64,000 bases of DNA from Alteromonas portus (GCF_005117025.1 NZ_SWCO01000005.1:682001-746000); one strand, 5' to 3'; positions 1 to 9,000 are shown, numbered from the stretch's first letter. Program-made: numbers and translations. Notes: generated by a model not told the origin, from the sequence alone.

Positions 1-407
1 AGGCTTCCCCAACGCGCATTTACCGCGTTAAGCGCATAGCGAGCGTTATTGATTGGCACTACTAACTGTGGGCCAGCCATAGTTGCAATTTCAGCGTCTA
101 CATTTTGTGTTTGTGCGCTTACTTGCGATGGTTGCTCCACAAGGTAACCAATGCTTTTTAGAAAGTCGGTATATTCATTTCCATTTACCGGATTACCAGC
201 TTTGTGGTAGTCGTCGATAGCGCGCTGAAGCTGTTCGCGCTTTTCTAGTAACGCGCGATTTTGAGGGATGAATTTTTCGAAGAGGGTTTCTGCACCTTGC
301 CAAAAGGTGTCTTTATCTACGCCTGTGCCAGGAAGTGCCTGTTCATTAATAAAGTTATCGAGTTGTTCGGCAACCTGTAGTCGGCCTCTAGTAATATATC
401 CTTGCAT
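1..407 (-). CDS. glcB: malate synthase G, 5' part (cut by window edge)
   Basis: About 135 N-terminal residues are visible, from the ATG at 407-405 to the window start; the rest lies outside. Malate synthase joins glyoxylate and acetyl-CoA to make malate, the second step of the glyoxylate shunt. The visible part shows family G landmarks: an early LQVAEQLDNFINEQALPGTG stretch, GYLVEQP, then MAGPQLVVPINNARYALNA and NARWGS near the cut. This is the long single-chain G type rather than the shorter A type. It is downstream of, and co-oriented with, the LysR gene and isocitrate lyase, which complete the shunt. The active-site regions are not in view. Confidence 0.9.
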   Translation of the reverse strand, partial: MQGYITRGRLQVAEQLDNFINEQALPGTGVDKDTFWQGAETLFEKFIPQNRALLEKREQLQRAIDDYHKAGNPVNGNEYTDFLKSIGYLVEQPSQVSAQTQNVDAEIATMAGPQLVVPINNARYALNAVNARWGS

Positions 408-491
408 AACTACCTCTATACATTTGTCTGTTAACCCAGTGTAGTGCGTATAGAGATAGTTTTTTAATTTATGGTTTGTATTTCTGCCATA

Positions 492-507
492 TATTTTGTG
501 AATGTTT
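492..507. promoter_or_regulatory. 16-base word upstream of malate synthase, copy 1
   Basis: The word TATTTTGTGAATGTTT lies 85-100 bases upstream of the malate synthase start and touches the stop codon of the LysR gene. An identical copy in the same orientation occurs at 3463-3478 upstream of isocitrate lyase. A shared word upstream of the two shunt genes, with a LysR gene between them, suggests a regulator site. This is inference from sequence identity only. Confidence 0.4.
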
Positions 508-1450
508 AGCCCGCGTTCATTTCGCTAGCGACATCACTGATCAAGCGGCGCAACCAAATATGACCTGCGTCATGGTGAAGTAGGGCACTCCACGCCATTT
601 TTAATGCAATAGGCGGTATATCGAAAGGCGGTTCTTTAATCACCACATCAGGGTCGTGTTTAAATAAGCGGGCAGCTTTGCTCGGCAAGGTGGCGATAAG
701 CTTCTGCTTTTTCGCAATTTGCAAGGCCGCGTGGTAATGGCGAGTAAAAACACGGATAGCACGCTGTTTTCCTATCTTGGTTAGTTCAGCATCCACCCAT
801 CCCAGCTTTTGAACTTCATTAGGGTCAATACCAACGCCAACACCAAAGCCTGTTTTACTTACCCATATATGCTGAGCATTTAAGTAGCCTTCAAGGTTGC
901 ATTTTTCCACTAGCGGGTGGTCTGCGCTCATTACGCAGCTAAAAGTGTCGTACCAAATAACTTTTTGGTGAAACGACAACGGCAGTTCGTCGAATCGGTT
1001 AATTGCCATATCCACTTTACCTTGCTCTACATCGTGAAACGTCACGTCACTCGGTGTAATAAGGTCAAGGGTAATATTAGGCGCTAATTCGGCCAGTCTT
1101 CCAACGAGTTCAAGTAACAAGGTACTTTCTGCATAGTCACTGGTCATAATGCGAAAAGTTCTGTCGCTGGTTAACGGATCGAAATCAGTTTCAGGCTGAA
1201 TCGAGCTTTCCAATCGACTTAGCACATCGCGAATAATCGGCTGCAGTTCAAGTGCACGCTTTGTGGGAGTCATGCCATCGCTGGTACGCACTAAAAGTGG
1301 ATCTTTAAACAGATCGCGAAGTCGTTTTAATCCGTTACTCATTGCTGGCTGAGTAATGCTTAGCTGGTTTGCAGCTTTGGTTACACTTCCTTCGCGCAAC
1401 AGCACATCTAAATAAACCAATAAATTCAGGTCGACCTTCGCTATATTCAT
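506..1450 (-). CDS. LysR-family transcriptional regulator
   Basis: 314 residues, the usual LysR length. The N-terminal winged helix-turn-helix (about residues 5-64) contains REGSVTKAANQLSITQPAMS, the typical recognition helix. The rest is the periplasmic-binding-protein-like effector domain, ending in a region that samples ligands. It lies between malate synthase and isocitrate lyase on the same strand, so control of the glyoxylate shunt is a reasonable inference; the ligand cannot be read from sequence. Its stop overlaps a 16-base word repeated upstream of isocitrate lyase. The ATG at 1450 is directly preceded on the minus strand by an AT-rich region with an inverted repeat (1546-1571). Confidence 0.88.
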   Translation of the reverse strand: MNIAKVDLNLLVYLDVLLREGSVTKAANQLSITQPAMSNGLKRLRDLFKDPLLVRTSDGMTPTKRALELQPIIRDVLSRLESSIQPETDFDPLTSDRTFRIMTSDYAESTLLLELVGRLAELAPNITLDLITPSDVTFHDVEQGKVDMAINRFDELPLSFHQKVIWYDTFSCVMSADHPLVEKCNLEGYLNAQHIWVSKTGFGVGVGIDPNEVQKLGWVDAELTKIGKQRAIRVFTRHYHAALQIAKKQKLIATLPSKAARLFKHDPDVVIKEPPFDIPPIALKMAWSALLHHDAGHIWLRRLISDVASEMNAG

Positions 1451-1545
1451 TATTCTAATGCTCTTCTTAAACCTAATTAAACGTAGCTATTATAAAGCTT
1501 TTTTATTTGATTGTCAGATAAGCGTTTAGTCTAAAGTTGGCCGCA

Positions 1546-1571
1546 ATTATTCTTGTAAATTGCTGAATAAT
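1546..1571. repeat. inverted repeat upstream of lysR
   Basis: ATTATTC (1546-1552) and GAATAAT (1565-1571) form a perfect 7-base inverted repeat with a 12-base spacer, about 100 bases upstream of the LysR start. This size and spacing fit a dimeric regulator site, possibly autoregulation, but it is AT-rich and may be chance. Confidence 0.3.
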
Positions 1572-1660
1572 AAGTGTTATACAGTTTTTTTATAAAATGT
1601 AAGAAAATATGTTTTTTTTTATTTTATGTATGAAGCATAAATTTAGTGAATGGCGTTTAC

Positions 1661-1684
1661 AAAAAAGGGCACCCGGAGGTGCCC
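1661..1684 (-). terminator. intrinsic terminator of isocitrate lyase
   Basis: GGGCACC (1667-1673) pairs with GGTGCCC (1678-1684) around a 4-base loop. On the minus strand the stem is followed by six T (complement of A 1661-1666). It sits 50-70 bases past the aceA stop, so aceA is probably transcribed separately from lysR. Confidence 0.85.
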
Positions 1685-1732
1685 TGTAGGAAAGGTTGGG
1701 ATGCTTTCCATTTAACTCATTTTTTGTTCGCG

Positions 1733-3328
1733 TTATACGTCGAACTGGTTCATGGTGTTATCTTCACCTGACGCTTTTAGTGCGCCTTCACCAGAGAAGT
1801 ATTCTTTGTGCGTGTCACCTAGGTCAGAACCAGCCATCGCTTGGTGTTTAACGCACGCTAGACCTTGGCGAATTTCTTGACGCTGAACGCCGCGTACATA
1901 AGCAAGCATGCCTTCTTCACCGAAGTAACCTTTTGCAAGGTTGTCAGTAGACAGTGCCGCAGTGTGGTAAGTCGGTAGCGTGATAAGGTGATGGAAGATA
2001 CCTGCTTCACGTGCTGCATCAGCCTGGAAGCTCTTAATCTTCTCGTCCGCAGCTGCTGCAAGTTCGCTGTCGTCATAATCAGCAGACATAAGTTTCGCAC
2101 GGTCATAACCAGAAACGTCCTTCCCTTCTTCTGTCCAAGCATCAAACACTTGCTGACGGAAATTAAGCGTCCAGTTGAACGATGGAGAGTTGTTGTAAAC
2201 CAGCTTGGCATTTGGTACTTGTTCGCGAATCGCGTTAACCATTTCAGCAATTTGACCTACGTGAGGCTTTTCAGTCTCAATCCATAGCAAGTCAGCACCG
2301 TGCTTAAGCGACGTTACACAGTCAAGTACTACACGGTCAAAACCTGTGTTGTCTTTAAAGCGGAATAAGCCGTTTGGTAGGCGCTCAGGCTTAACCAGCT
2401 TGCCACCTTGTTTAAGCACTAGGTCACCTTCAGTTAGGTCTTCAACACCCGCAACTTCGGTGGTTTTAAGGAAAGCATTGTATTGAGCAGCTAAATCGCC
2501 TTCTGATGTAGATACCGGGATCTTCTGAGTCAGACCAGCACCTAGTGAGTCAGTACGTGCAACGATTACACCTTCATCTACACCTAGCTCAAGGAATGCA
2601 TAGCGTACTGCATTGATCTTCGCTAGGAAGTCTTCGTGTGGCACGGTTACTTTACCGTCTTGGTGACCACATTGCTTCGCATCTGATACTTGGTTTTCGA
2701 TTTGTATACAGCATGCACCCGCTTCAATCATTTGCTTCGCAAGTAGGTACGTTGCTTCTTCGTTACCGAAGCCAGCGTCGATGTCAGCGATAATTGGAAC
2801 TACGTGAGTCTCGTAGTTGTCAATTTCTGCTTGAATTGCAGCGACGTCACCACCATTTTTCTTCGCGTCGTCTAGTTTATGGAAAAGGTCACCCAGTTCA
2901 CGTGCGTCAGCTTGGCGAAGGAAAGTGTAAAGCTCTTCGATAAGTGCAGATACTGATGTTTTCTCGTGCATTGATTGGTCTGGAAGAGGACCGAATTCAG
3001 AGCGAAGTGCCGCTACCATCCAACCAGAAAGGTATAGATAGCTTTTATTTGTTGTCCCTTGGTGCTTTTTAACTGAAAGCATCTTTTGTTGGCCTACGAA
3101 GCCATGCCAACAGCCTAGAGACTGTGTGTACTGAGACGAATCTGCGTCGTATTCAGCCATGTCTTTGCGCATGATGCTAGCGGTGTAGCGAGCAATGTCT
3201 AAACCTGTTTTAAAACGGTTTTGAACCTTCATACGTGCAGCGAATTCAGGGTTGATACCTTCCCAAGTTCCATTCTGTGCTGCCTTTAATGTGGCGAAGT
3301 TATCAATGTCTTGTTGATATTGCGACAT
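1733..3328 (-). CDS. aceA: isocitrate lyase
   Basis: 531 residues, the long isocitrate lyase subtype known from Pseudomonas and relatives. It cleaves isocitrate to succinate and glyoxylate, the first glyoxylate-shunt step, allowing growth on acetate and fatty acids. The catalytic loop reads KQCGHQ (218-222 for KQCGH), the form I associate with this subtype in place of KKCGHL, with Cys220 as the expected catalytic residue. Metal- and substrate-site stretches such as PIIADIDAGFGN (179-190) and VARTDS are also present. It ends before a strong terminator and shares a 16-base upstream word with malate synthase. A GAGA-rich ribosome site precedes the ATG at 3328. Confidence 0.96.
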   Translation of the reverse strand: MSQYQQDIDNFATLKAAQNGTWEGINPEFAARMKVQNRFKTGLDIARYTASIMRKDMAEYDADSSQYTQSLGCWHGFVGQQKMLSVKKHQGTTNKSYLYLSGWMVAALRSEFGPLPDQSMHEKTSVSALIEELYTFLRQADARELGDLFHKLDDAKKNGGDVAAIQAEIDNYETHVVPIIADIDAGFGNEEATYLLAKQMIEAGACCIQIENQVSDAKQCGHQDGKVTVPHEDFLAKINAVRYAFLELGVDEGVIVARTDSLGAGLTQKIPVSTSEGDLAAQYNAFLKTTEVAGVEDLTEGDLVLKQGGKLVKPERLPNGLFRFKDNTGFDRVVLDCVTSLKHGADLLWIETEKPHVGQIAEMVNAIREQVPNAKLVYNNSPSFNWTLNFRQQVFDAWTEEGKDVSGYDRAKLMSADYDDSELAAAADEKIKSFQADAAREAGIFHHLITLPTYHTAALSTDNLAKGYFGEEGMLAYVRGVQRQEIRQGLACVKHQAMAGSDLGDTHKEYFSGEGALKASGEDNTMNQFDV

Positions 3329-3850
3329 GAGCGTCTCTCCCGACTATAATTAAAATACTTAACGTTGTTTATGTTTACGCTGTGGGGCGTTCCCGTTGAT
3401 TCCATTTCATCCTAGTGCTGGTTTTGGGATAATAGAAATATATATTTTTCATTGCGGATATTTATTTTGTGAATGTTTTGGTGGGTGAGTTAGTTGAGCT
3501 TGGGGCAGCTTACTGTTCTAGGCGAGTTCTAAAATGTTCGCCTATATTTAGGAAGTACTCGCGTAGAAGCATTGCTGTGTAAGATTTAGCTTAATGTTGA
3601 AATGCCAAGTATTGACTAAGATTTCGGTTAGGGTGTTAAACGGTTTTTTATCTGATGGCTACGTGGTTTTGTGCTGATAACCCCCTAATAGTGCTGGTTT
3701 TTTCAACTGTCTATTAGCTAAATGGGTAATAGCTTTGTATAGGTGGGCAGGGTAACTTTAGCCTTAGAGTGTCACAACTGCGCAGTTTCAAAGGTTGTAT
3801 ATACTAGATTTGCGGTAGGTTGTTGATTATAAAATGTAAAAGTGGGTGTT
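3329..3850. other. intergenic region between divergent aceA and cheV
   Basis: About 520 bases without a convincing gene. It must hold the aceA promoter (minus) and the cheV promoter (plus). It contains the second copy of the 16-base word (3463-3478), and the phrase AGTGCTGGTTTT appears twice (near 3414 and 3691). I found no clear sigma70 hexamer pair or small gene. Confidence 0.6.
3463..3478. promoter_or_regulatory. 16-base word upstream of isocitrate lyase, copy 2
   Basis: TATTTTGTGAATGTTT, identical and in the same orientation as 492-507, lies 135-150 bases upstream of the aceA start. Candidate site for the LysR protein encoded between the two enzymes, or for a global regulator of carbon use. 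Confidence 0.4.
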
Positions 3851-4810
3851 ATGAGTAGCAGTGTATTGTCGTCGGTCGACCAAAGAACCAAGCTTGTTGG
3901 TGAAAACAGGCTTGAGCTTTTGATGTTTCAATTAGGAACGCGACACATTTTTGCCATGAACGTCTTTAAAATTAAAGAAGTTATAAACGTACCCAAGCTC
4001 AATATAATGCCTGGTTCGCATCACAACTTGAAAGGCGTAATGAATTATCGCGGAAGCTCCATTCCGATTATCGACTTGCGTCAGGCAATCAAAATGCGGG
4101 GCGCAGCCACACAGGCAACAGCGAAGAATGTCATTATCACTGAATATAATAGAAGTGTTCAGGGTTTTATTATCGGTGAAGTTAAAAACATAGTTAATAC
4201 ATCGTGGGGAACTATCCAACCGCCGCCTAGCGGCATTGGTAAATCTAATTATTTAACCGCCATAACTCAGGTGAATGTCGAGGGTAAGCAAGAGCTAGTA
4301 GAAATTATCGACGTCGAAAAAGTGCTCGCGGAAATCATCGATTACGACACGTCTATCTCTGAAGAAGTACTAGATAAAGAGATAGTGAATCACTTTTTAG
4401 GTAAAAAAGTCTTGATAGTGGACGACTCAAGCACAGCAAGAAAACAAATTAAAGACACGTTAGAGCAGTTAGGCATAAGCATCATTGAACGCAAAAATGG
4501 TGCTGAAGCATTAGCGCTGCTTAAACAGTGGGCCGACCAAGGTAAAAATCCTACCGACGAGATTCTGCTCATGTTTACTGATGCAGAAATGCCAGAAATG
4601 GATGGTTATCGTCTCACCTCAGAAGTGCGTAACGATCCGCGTATGAGCAATTTATTCATAGCACTCAACACATCATTAAGTGGAAGTTTCAACGACGCCA
4701 TGGTCGAAAAAGTGGGATGCGACAGGTTTATCTCTAAATTCCAGCCCGATATGCTCGTAGACGTGGCGCAACAGCGCATGCGCGAATATCTCTCATCACA
4801 AAATAGGTAA
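3851..4810 (+). CDS. cheV: CheV-type chemotaxis coupling protein (CheW + receiver)
   Basis: A CheW-like domain (about residues 15-160) is followed by a response-regulator receiver (about 185-315). The receiver shows the acidic pair in LIVDDSS and the phospho-acceptor Asp244 in MFTDAEMPEMDGY. CheV couples chemoreceptors to the CheA kinase, and phosphorylation of its receiver tunes adaptation; it is cytoplasmic at receptor arrays. An upstream GTG at 3842 adds three residues, but the ATG at 3851 matches known CheV N-termini (SSVDQRTKLVGENRLELL) better. It stands alone, with no other che genes nearby; a chemoreceptor lies far away at 55.9 kb. Confidence 0.9.
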   Translation: MSSSVLSSVDQRTKLVGENRLELLMFQLGTRHIFAMNVFKIKEVINVPKLNIMPGSHHNLKGVMNYRGSSIPIIDLRQAIKMRGAATQATAKNVIITEYNRSVQGFIIGEVKNIVNTSWGTIQPPPSGIGKSNYLTAITQVNVEGKQELVEIIDVEKVLAEIIDYDTSISEEVLDKEIVNHFLGKKVLIVDDSSTARKQIKDTLEQLGISIIERKNGAEALALLKQWADQGKNPTDEILLMFTDAEMPEMDGYRLTSEVRNDPRMSNLFIALNTSLSGSFNDAMVEKVGCDRFISKFQPDMLVDVAQQRMREYLSSQNR

Positions 4811-4841
4811 TCGCTACCTTCTTAAAAGTTGCTAATTGGAT

Positions 4842-4863
4842 GAGATGACCATCTGGTCATCTC
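4842..4863. repeat. perfect 10-bp palindrome between cheV and phoA
   Basis: GAGATGACCA (4842-4851) and TGGTCATCTC (4854-4863) are exact reverse complements with only 2 bases between them, 31 bases after the cheV stop. There is no T tract on either side, and a 2-base loop is poor for a terminator. A protein operator or a weak terminator are both possible. Confidence 0.5.
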
Positions 4864-5030
4864 GCGCTTGCGTTATTTTATCCAAAAGCTTTGAGCATCT
4901 TGTCAGCCTGCTTTACACTATTACGTCTTATCGCTTCACTAACATCAATGAATTTCGCGATAGTGTCCATATTGTTGTATCTACGGGTAACCAGACTCGT
5001 AGACACCTTTACTTACTCAGGGAAGTTTAA

Positions 5031-6509
5031 ATGATTAAACAATTTGTTCGCACATCATTATTAAGTTGTGCGTCTGTTGCTGTTCTTGCGGGTTGTGGTA
5101 TCACTGAATCTATGACCGAATCAGCAAGTGCAACTGGTACTCAAACCAAAGGTGTACCGAAAAATATTATAATGGTTGTAGCCGACGGTATGGGGCCTGC
5201 CTTTACCACGGCCTATCGCAATTACGTAGATGACCCATCAACACCATACGTAGAATCGGTGGTGTTTGATGATATTTTAGTGGGCAATGCATCTACTTAT
5301 CCTGCTCAAGTCTCTGGTTACGTTACCGATTCAGCAGCCGCCGCAACGGCTCTAGCTACCGGTGTTAAGTCATACAACGGTGCAATAGGTGTCGATGTAA
5401 ATAAACAACCGGTAAACTCTGTTATGTACCATGCTAAAAGTAAAGGCATGCGTACTGGTTTGGCAGTAACGTCTCAAATTGTTCATGCGACTCCCGCTTC
5501 ATATATTGCACATAACGAAAGTCGTAAAAACTACAATGAAATTGCTGAAGATTTCTTTGATGTTCGGGTAGATGGTAAGTTTGTTGCTGACGTGATGTTA
5601 GGCGGCGGAACTTCTTACTTTGAGCGCGATGATAGAGATATTTTGGCGCAGTTTATTGATGCTGGCTATGAATATGCTGATTCATATAACCGTCTGGCTT
5701 CGGTGCCAGTGGGAAGTAACGTTCTCGGCCTGTTTGCGCCAGTAGCGCTGCCTGCAGTACTCGATGATAAGCGCAAAAATCGTCTTGAATACCTAACTCA
5801 ACATGCGATTAAACACCTAGAAAACGACAATGGTTTCTTTCTTTTAGTGGAAGCTAGCCAAGTAGACTGGGCTGGTCACGCAAATGACATTGCTTCCGCC
5901 ATGGCCGAGATGCATGACTTGGCGCTAACCATGGAATATCTGCGCGAGTATGTAAACACACACCCTGATACTCTTGTGATATTGACCGCTGATCACAGTA
6001 CAGGCGGTTTAACTATTGGCGCAAACGGTGATTACCGCTGGAGCCCAGAGCATCTTAAGTCAATGTCAGCCTCGGTAATGACAATTGCTTTAGATATGGC
6101 AAACCAAGAAAACCCAGGCGAGTTTGTGGCTCAGAAGCTAGGCTTGTCGTTGAGCGAAGAAGAACTCGCTACTCTAGACAGCGTATCGAACCAAGATGAT
6201 GAAACCCGCTATATGGCAGTAAAAACCTTCTTAGATACCAAAACAAATACGGGGTGGACAACAGGCGGTCACACCGGGGTAGACGTCGAAGTATTTGCGT
6301 TTGGAACTGGTTATAAATCGTTGATGGGGCAAATTGATAACACAGATATTGCAAAGACAATTTTCGGTTTTATTGATAAAAAGCAGTCACTAGCCATCGA
6401 CTCAAATTCGAATAAAGTTTCAAAAAAGGTATCGACCAACATCGAGCTTACGTCAGACGAAGATGATGATGGCCTATGTGACTTTAAAGAAGATTGGCGC
6501 TGTAACTAA
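5031..6509 (+). CDS. phoA: alkaline phosphatase, lipoprotein
   Basis: 492 residues. The N-terminus is a lipoprotein signal with lipobox LAGC (Cys22), so the mature enzyme should be membrane-anchored. Core motifs of the PhoA family are present: VADGMG (metal Asp52), VTDSAAAATA with nucleophile Ser101, VDWAGHAND, LTADHSTGGL and GGHTGVDVEVFAFG for zinc and magnesium ligands. It releases phosphate from organic monoesters in the periplasm. The C-terminal tail carries a DxDxDGxxD calcium-loop pattern (476-484) and two cysteines, absent from E. coli PhoA as I recall it. A terminator-like hairpin follows. No clear Pho box was found upstream. Confidence 0.93.
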   Translation: MIKQFVRTSLLSCASVAVLAGCGITESMTESASATGTQTKGVPKNIIMVVADGMGPAFTTAYRNYVDDPSTPYVESVVFDDILVGNASTYPAQVSGYVTDSAAAATALATGVKSYNGAIGVDVNKQPVNSVMYHAKSKGMRTGLAVTSQIVHATPASYIAHNESRKNYNEIAEDFFDVRVDGKFVADVMLGGGTSYFERDDRDILAQFIDAGYEYADSYNRLASVPVGSNVLGLFAPVALPAVLDDKRKNRLEYLTQHAIKHLENDNGFFLLVEASQVDWAGHANDIASAMAEMHDLALTMEYLREYVNTHPDTLVILTADHSTGGLTIGANGDYRWSPEHLKSMSASVMTIALDMANQENPGEFVAQKLGLSLSEEELATLDSVSNQDDETRYMAVKTFLDTKTNTGWTTGGHTGVDVEVFAFGTGYKSLMGQIDNTDIAKTIFGFIDKKQSLAIDSNSNKVSKKVSTNIELTSDEDDDGLCDFKEDWRCN

Positions 6510-6535
6510 TCGCTACATTGTAAGTACAGAAATTG

Positions 6536-6572
6536 AAGCGCCAGTGTTTTTAACATAGGCGCTTTATTTTTA
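6536..6572 (+). terminator. terminator after phoA
   Basis: AAGCGCC (6536-6542) pairs with GGCGCTT (6558-6564) over a 15-base loop and runs into TTATTTTTATTT. It separates phoA from the glutaminase gene. Confidence 0.65.
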
Positions 6573-6598
6573 TTTGCAGTAAATAGGAAATGGAAACC

Positions 6599-7519
6599 AT
6601 GAAAAACGAAATGCTGGCATTACTTCAAGATATCTATGATGAAGTTGAACCTATGTTGGGCATGGGAAAAGTTGCTGACTATATTCCCGCATTGTCTACG
6701 GTGAACCCACGGCAATTTGGCATTTCAATTTGCGACACAAACGGTCAAATAACGTCAATAGGCGATGCGAGCGTTCCTTTTTCTATCCAAAGTATCTCAA
6801 AAGTCTTTAATCTTGTGTTAGCCATCAATCATTACGGTGAAACCATGTGGGAGCGAGTAGGGTGCGAGCCTTCTGGATTGCCATTTAACTCTCTTGTACA
6901 GCTGGAGTATGAAAATGGCATTCCACGTAACCCTTTTATTAATGCCGGCGCACTGGTCGTTAGTGACATGGTGCAATCTCGGTTCGCTTCCCCTTATATC
7001 GCTATGCGAGACTTCGTAAGACGTTTAAGCTGTAATGGCGACATTATGGTTAACAAAGTAGTGGCAGAGTCTGAATATGAGCATCGTTCTCGCAATGCAG
7101 CGATGGCATATTTGATGAAGGCTTACGGAAATTTTGAAAATGAAGTAGAAGATGTGCTTCGCAATTACTTTCACAATTGTGCGTTAGAAATGAGTTGTGA
7201 GGACTTAGCCCGTTCAACCAGCTTTCTTGCTAACGCAGGCTTTTCTACTTGCGCAAATGAACAAGTGCTTACTCCCTACCAGACCAAACAAGTCAACGCA
7301 CTTCTTGCGACCAGCGGTATGTATGACGAAGCTGGGAGCTTTGCTTTTAAAGTAGGCTTGCCGGGTAAAAGTGGCGTGGGCGGAGGCATAGTGGCTGTTG
7401 TACCGGGCCGCTTTTCAATATGCGTGTTTTCGCCAGCGCTTAATAGCGTGGGTAATTCTCAGCTAGGCGTGGCGGCTTTGACATCACTAAGTGAACGCAT
7501 CAATTGGTCTATCTATTAG
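6599..7519 (+). CDS. glsB: glutaminase
   Basis: Serine-type glutaminase, hydrolysing glutamine to glutamate and ammonia in the cytoplasm. Shows the beta-lactamase-like catalytic pair in SISKV (Ser65-x-x-Lys68, counted from this start), [10 protein letters not shown] near the N-terminus, PFNSLVQLE and [12 protein letters not shown], all typical. The ATG at 6590 would abut the AGGAAA at 6585-6590, whereas 6599 leaves normal spacing, so 6599 is chosen (306 residues, near the usual 308). It appears to be a single gene between a terminator and the convergent AttH-like gene. Confidence 0.94.
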   Translation: MKNEMLALLQDIYDEVEPMLGMGKVADYIPALSTVNPRQFGISICDTNGQITSIGDASVPFSIQSISKVFNLVLAINHYGETMWERVGCEPSGLPFNSLVQLEYENGIPRNPFINAGALVVSDMVQSRFASPYIAMRDFVRRLSCNGDIMVNKVVAESEYEHRSRNAAMAYLMKAYGNFENEVEDVLRNYFHNCALEMSCEDLARSTSFLANAGFSTCANEQVLTPYQTKQVNALLATSGMYDEAGSFAFKVGLPGKSGVGGGIVAVVPGRFSICVFSPALNSVGNSQLGVAALTSLSERINWSIY

Positions 7520-7557
7520 CGTTAACGGTACTGCTGTTAGATCAGAGGTCAAAAAAC

Positions 7558-9000
7558 TTAGTAGCCTGTCAATTCCATAAAGCCGCTCCCTGAGTGGGAG
7601 CCTTTTATTTCTACTCGCCCTTCATAATAGGGAAATAAGCTGTTATTCCATTGGTTTTCCTTGAATGGGCGAATGGATAGGTCAATATCTTTTTCTGGTA
7701 TTTGAATACGCCAAGCGGTGGGAACAGAGCGAGGTGACTCTCCCTCGTTGATTGTTTCATAGGACATTGGCGTAATTGATACGTTGACTTGCTCGATGGT
7801 TTCTTTCGTGCCATTTTCCGCTATATAGCTAGCCGTTGTGAATATTTCGCTGTGTTTGCTTTTGCTATTTTTCATGCTTTTATTCATGGCGTGCATGCGA
7901 AACGCCATCAATTTACTTCCATCGCCTAAATGCAGCGAGAACCAATCCCATCCCATGGCTTCACTGTTGGCTAAGTGGCTCGTCCATTCGTGATCAAACC
8001 AGCCTTTACCCGTAACTTTTACGCTATTGCCCTCTATGTTTAACGTACCTTTCGCGTTAATAAACGGTTGGCTGTAATAGTAAGAGCGAAGGCGTTCGTC
8101 TTGTGTTTTTTTGCTGTAGCCGTTATCACCCTGTTTGATGAAAGGCCCATAGGTATCTAGGTTAAGCGAGACTTTGACGGCGATAACGCCCGGTGCATCA
8201 TTTAATTCTGATAAGCTGTCTGCAGCGGTAGCGGGGATTTTTCCATTTATTTTGACCGGATGATGCGTGCTGCTTTGCCCGAAAGCGACTTTTAACATGG
8301 ACGGGAACATGGCTTTGCTTTCTGCACCTGATTGGACCTTCGCCTGTGCCGCTTTCCAAACCCAATCGTCAATAACTATCGCAAAGGGTTGTTGATTCAC
8401 GTAGGCATTACCTACGCCGCCGCTTGCAAATCGTTCTTCGAAATAATGCTGTTCAGCGGTGTGCAGCGAAGCATGTCCCATCCATTGCTGGCCATTGCTC
8501 CAGTTTCTTGCGATATGGTTGTTGGCGTTAGTATGGAGGTTATTTTCAGAGCTATGACTAGCACTACTTTTAGCGCTACTTTCGGATTTACTTTTGGCGT
8601 TAACTTCAGCACTATTTTCAGCATTAGCATTAGCCTTAGCGCTTACAGGGGCATTTAGCTCAGTATTGAAACGAAAAAGTGTATATTGAAGGCCGAACTC
8701 TTGCCCGTCTTCAGTACTTAACACAAACGTAAGATACCACCACTCTAATTGAAAATCGGGATGACTCTTGTGGTCGTGCGGTAACTCCACAATATAGTCC
8801 CGCTGTACTGGCGTGAAGGAATCACTCGACTGCATGTTTCCAAAAAAGCCGTTTGGCGTGGAGGTTCCCAAAGCTTCGTTTTCATCTTTTGGGTTTTCAG
8901 TACATGCACTCAACGTGAAACAGATAGCTACAAGTACTAAAAATAGGTTGGCATTAAATCTCGAAAATGTGGTGTTGACGCGCCGTAATTGGTCTGTCAT
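7558..9000 (-). CDS. AttH/CrtC-like lipocalin-fold lipoprotein of an ABC system
   Basis: 480 residues with a lipoprotein signal (lipobox LSAC, Cys33). The body resembles AttH/hydroxyneurosporene-synthase-like secreted proteins: HPDFQLEWWYLTF near residue 80, then WFDHEWTSH and MGWDWFSLHLGDG. These proteins pair with an FtsX-type permease and ATPase, exactly the upstream genes here; the ATG overlaps the permease stop by 4 bases (8997-9000). The transported or modified substrate is unknown; a lipid-like molecule is an inference from the fold. Residues about 118-162 are a low-complexity Ala/Ser/Asn/Lys/Glu insert splitting the N-terminal domain, with degenerate DNA repeats beneath it. Confidence 0.82.
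   Translation of the reverse strand: MTDQLRRVNTTFSRFNANLFLVLVAICFTLSACTENPKDENEALGTSTPNGFFGNMQSSDSFTPVQRDYIVELPHDHKSHPDFQLEWWYLTFVLSTEDGQEFGLQYTLFRFNTELNAPVSAKANANAENSAEVNAKSKSESSAKSSASHSSENNLHTNANNHIARNWSNGQQWMGHASLHTAEQHYFEERFASGGVGNAYVNQQPFAIVIDDWVWKAAQAKVQSGAESKAMFPSMLKVAFGQSSTHHPVKINGKIPATAADSLSELNDAPGVIAVKVSLNLDTYGPFIKQGDNGYSKKTQDERLRSYYYSQPFINAKGTLNIEGNSVKVTGKGWFDHEWTSHLANSEAMGWDWFSLHLGDGSKLMAFRMHAMNKSMKNSKSKHSEIFTTASYIAENGTKETIEQVNVSITPMSYETINEGESPRSVPTAWRIQIPEKDIDLSIRPFKENQWNNSLFPYYEGRVEIKGSHSGSGFMELTGY

Noticed and set aside
218..222. Catalytic motif KQCGH instead of KKCGH in isocitrate lyase (residue numbers)
   Set aside because: I recall this form as normal for the long, Pseudomonas-type subtype, so it is not taken as a defect.
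4836..5030. 64-codon plus-strand frame before phoA
   Set aside because: No clear ribosome site or protein-like composition, it spans the palindrome, and its end abuts the phoA start without coupling motif.
8332..8658. 108-codon plus-strand frame within the AttH-like gene
   Set aside because: Created by low-complexity repeats on the opposite strand; composition mirrors them and no ribosome site is seen.
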